Shown one piece after another: positions 63,518-64,000 of a stretch of DNA of 64,000 nucleotides. Made by a program: the position numbers and the translations under genes. The notes under the pieces were generated by a model. That model had not been told where the DNA came from. It saw nothing but the letters and a program-made list of their open reading frames with translations, and made no database searches. Each line of letters opens with the position of its first letter. Position 1 is the first letter of the stretch. Source of the stretch: CAZSBB01 sp964605235 (GTDB taxonomy: Bacteria > Planctomycetota > Phycisphaerae > Phycisphaerales > Phycisphaeraceae); contig CAZSBB010000031.1 of the NCBI GenBank assembly GCA_964605235.1, forward strand, positions 1-64,000, given 5' to 3'.

Positions 63518-63931
63518 ATGAAATTGGCGCTGAGTCTGGTGCTGGGATTGTCGTTGGTTTTGCTGGCGGGTTGCCGCACGACCAACACGGTTGAGCCGTC
63601 CAACCCGGTGGGGCAGGAGCAGCCGGTCAATGTGCAGAACCAGCGCACGGACTGGACGCTTTCGAGCAAAGCCAAGCTGGTGTCGGTGCGGCAAAACACC
63701 ACCGCCGGCGGGTTTCTCAAAGTGCAGGTGGAAGTGAAGAACGACACCTGGACCCGGCAACGCTTCAACTGGAGCATCGAATGGCTCGATGAAGCCCGCA
63801 TGGTCATCGACACCCCGCTGACCGGCTGGCAGCAGATGTCGCTGGCGGGCGGGGAAATCGGCGTCATCACCGGCGTGGCGCCGTCCCCCAAAGCGGTGGA
63901 CTTTCGGCTCAAACTGCTGGAAGCGAAGTAA
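63518..63931 (+). CDS. YcfL-family (DUF1425) lipoprotein
   Basis: A 137-residue lipoprotein: MKLALSLVLGLSLVLLAGC gives the signal and lipobox. The beta domain carries VQVEVKNDTWTRQRFNWSIE and WLDEARMVIDTPLTGWQQMS, which match the DUF1425/YcfL pattern of a YRFxWxDxxG strand followed by W. In E. coli ycfL sits next to lpoB, which activates penicillin-binding protein 1B. Here it follows a COG3014 gene; an LpoB-like gene may lie beyond the right edge. AGGAGA precedes the ATG at 63518. Confidence 0.8.
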   Translation: MKLALSLVLGLSLVLLAGCRTTNTVEPSNPVGQEQPVNVQNQRTDWTLSSKAKLVSVRQNTTAGGFLKVQVEVKNDTWTRQRFNWSIEWLDEARMVIDTPLTGWQQMSLAGGEIGVITGVAPSPKAVDFRLKLLEAK

Positions 63932-63935
63932 GCCC

Positions 63936-64000
63936 CGCCCCCGGAACCCCGGCCCCCCGGACCCCCGGAGCCCCGGAACCCCGGACCTCCAGCCCGCCGG
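63936..64000. repeat. C/G low-complexity block at the right edge
   Basis: Repeating CCCCGGA and CCCCCGGAGC units after the YcfL-like stop, running to the window end. It has the same flavour as the blocks at 13729-13789 and 40631-40700. Such sequence may cause assembly ends. Confidence 0.6.

Overview
The window is a G+C-rich chromosomal segment that reads like a member of the Planctomycetota, most likely class Phycisphaerae. This placement is inferred from gene content, not from a marker tree. Supporting signs are a secreted subtilase with the LEPR-type N-terminal motif (PLEPRVLLS), a LacI-family regulator next to a prepilin-like protein with a long FTLIELLVV leader, SH3/Pro-Ala-rich envelope proteins, LPS biosynthesis (kdsB), and many palindromic intergenic repeats. 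A run of exactly 100 N (21100-21199) inside a tandem repeat shows this is a draft scaffold.

Layout. 1-6133: start of a pyruvate:ferredoxin oxidoreductase cut by the window edge, a cytochrome b562-like protein with a DUF2231 membrane protein, ilvD, a Gly-rich coiled-coil protein, a class III aminotransferase and apaG. 6242-13559: a signalling island of six genes in two divergent operons (degenerate histidine kinase, REC-HDOD-pseudoREC, REC; then HDOD, HDOD, hybrid kinase with REC and HPt). 13790-17000: SH3 protein, lipoprotein and a stand-alone GspE N-terminal domain. 17202-22476: ruvX, manC, a LacI regulator, a prepilin-like protein and pilT. 22886-27896: LEPR subtilase and a UDP-glucose/GDP-mannose dehydrogenase. 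27975-32913: reversed hicBA toxin-antitoxin pair, rhlE helicase, SDR, a DUF4214-like protein with an octapeptide tail, and a TPR-YggX-like fusion. 33433-35417: citramalate synthase preceded by what looks like an isoleucine attenuator. 35486-39054: oleBCD (hydrocarbon/beta-lactone pathway) bracketed by two copies of an AT-rich palindrome. 39251-46854: apgM-type phosphoglycerate mutase, response regulator, CX4CH secreted protein, YqgE, nagA, SDR, tag, kdsB. 47051-54469: TPR protein, ABM monooxygenase, dapB, WecA-like transferase, secreted ClpP-like protease, NtrB-like kinase, cold-shock protein. 54838-63931: pnp-rpsO, hemL, methyltransferase, serA, and a COG3014/YcfL lipoprotein pair.

How the genes fit together. 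Amino-acid synthesis is well represented (ilvD and cimA for isoleucine, dapB, serA). Envelope and polysaccharide functions recur (manC, ugd, kdsB, wecA-like, nagA, several lipoproteins). Pilus/secretion functions (pilT, GspE-N, prepilin-like protein) lie near the HDOD/two-component island, so surface motility or secretion may be its output; that link is inference. Intergenic space is unusually rich in dispersed repeats: at least five families are visible, each in two or more copies. No tRNA, rRNA, CRISPR array, integrase or intact insertion sequence was recognised.
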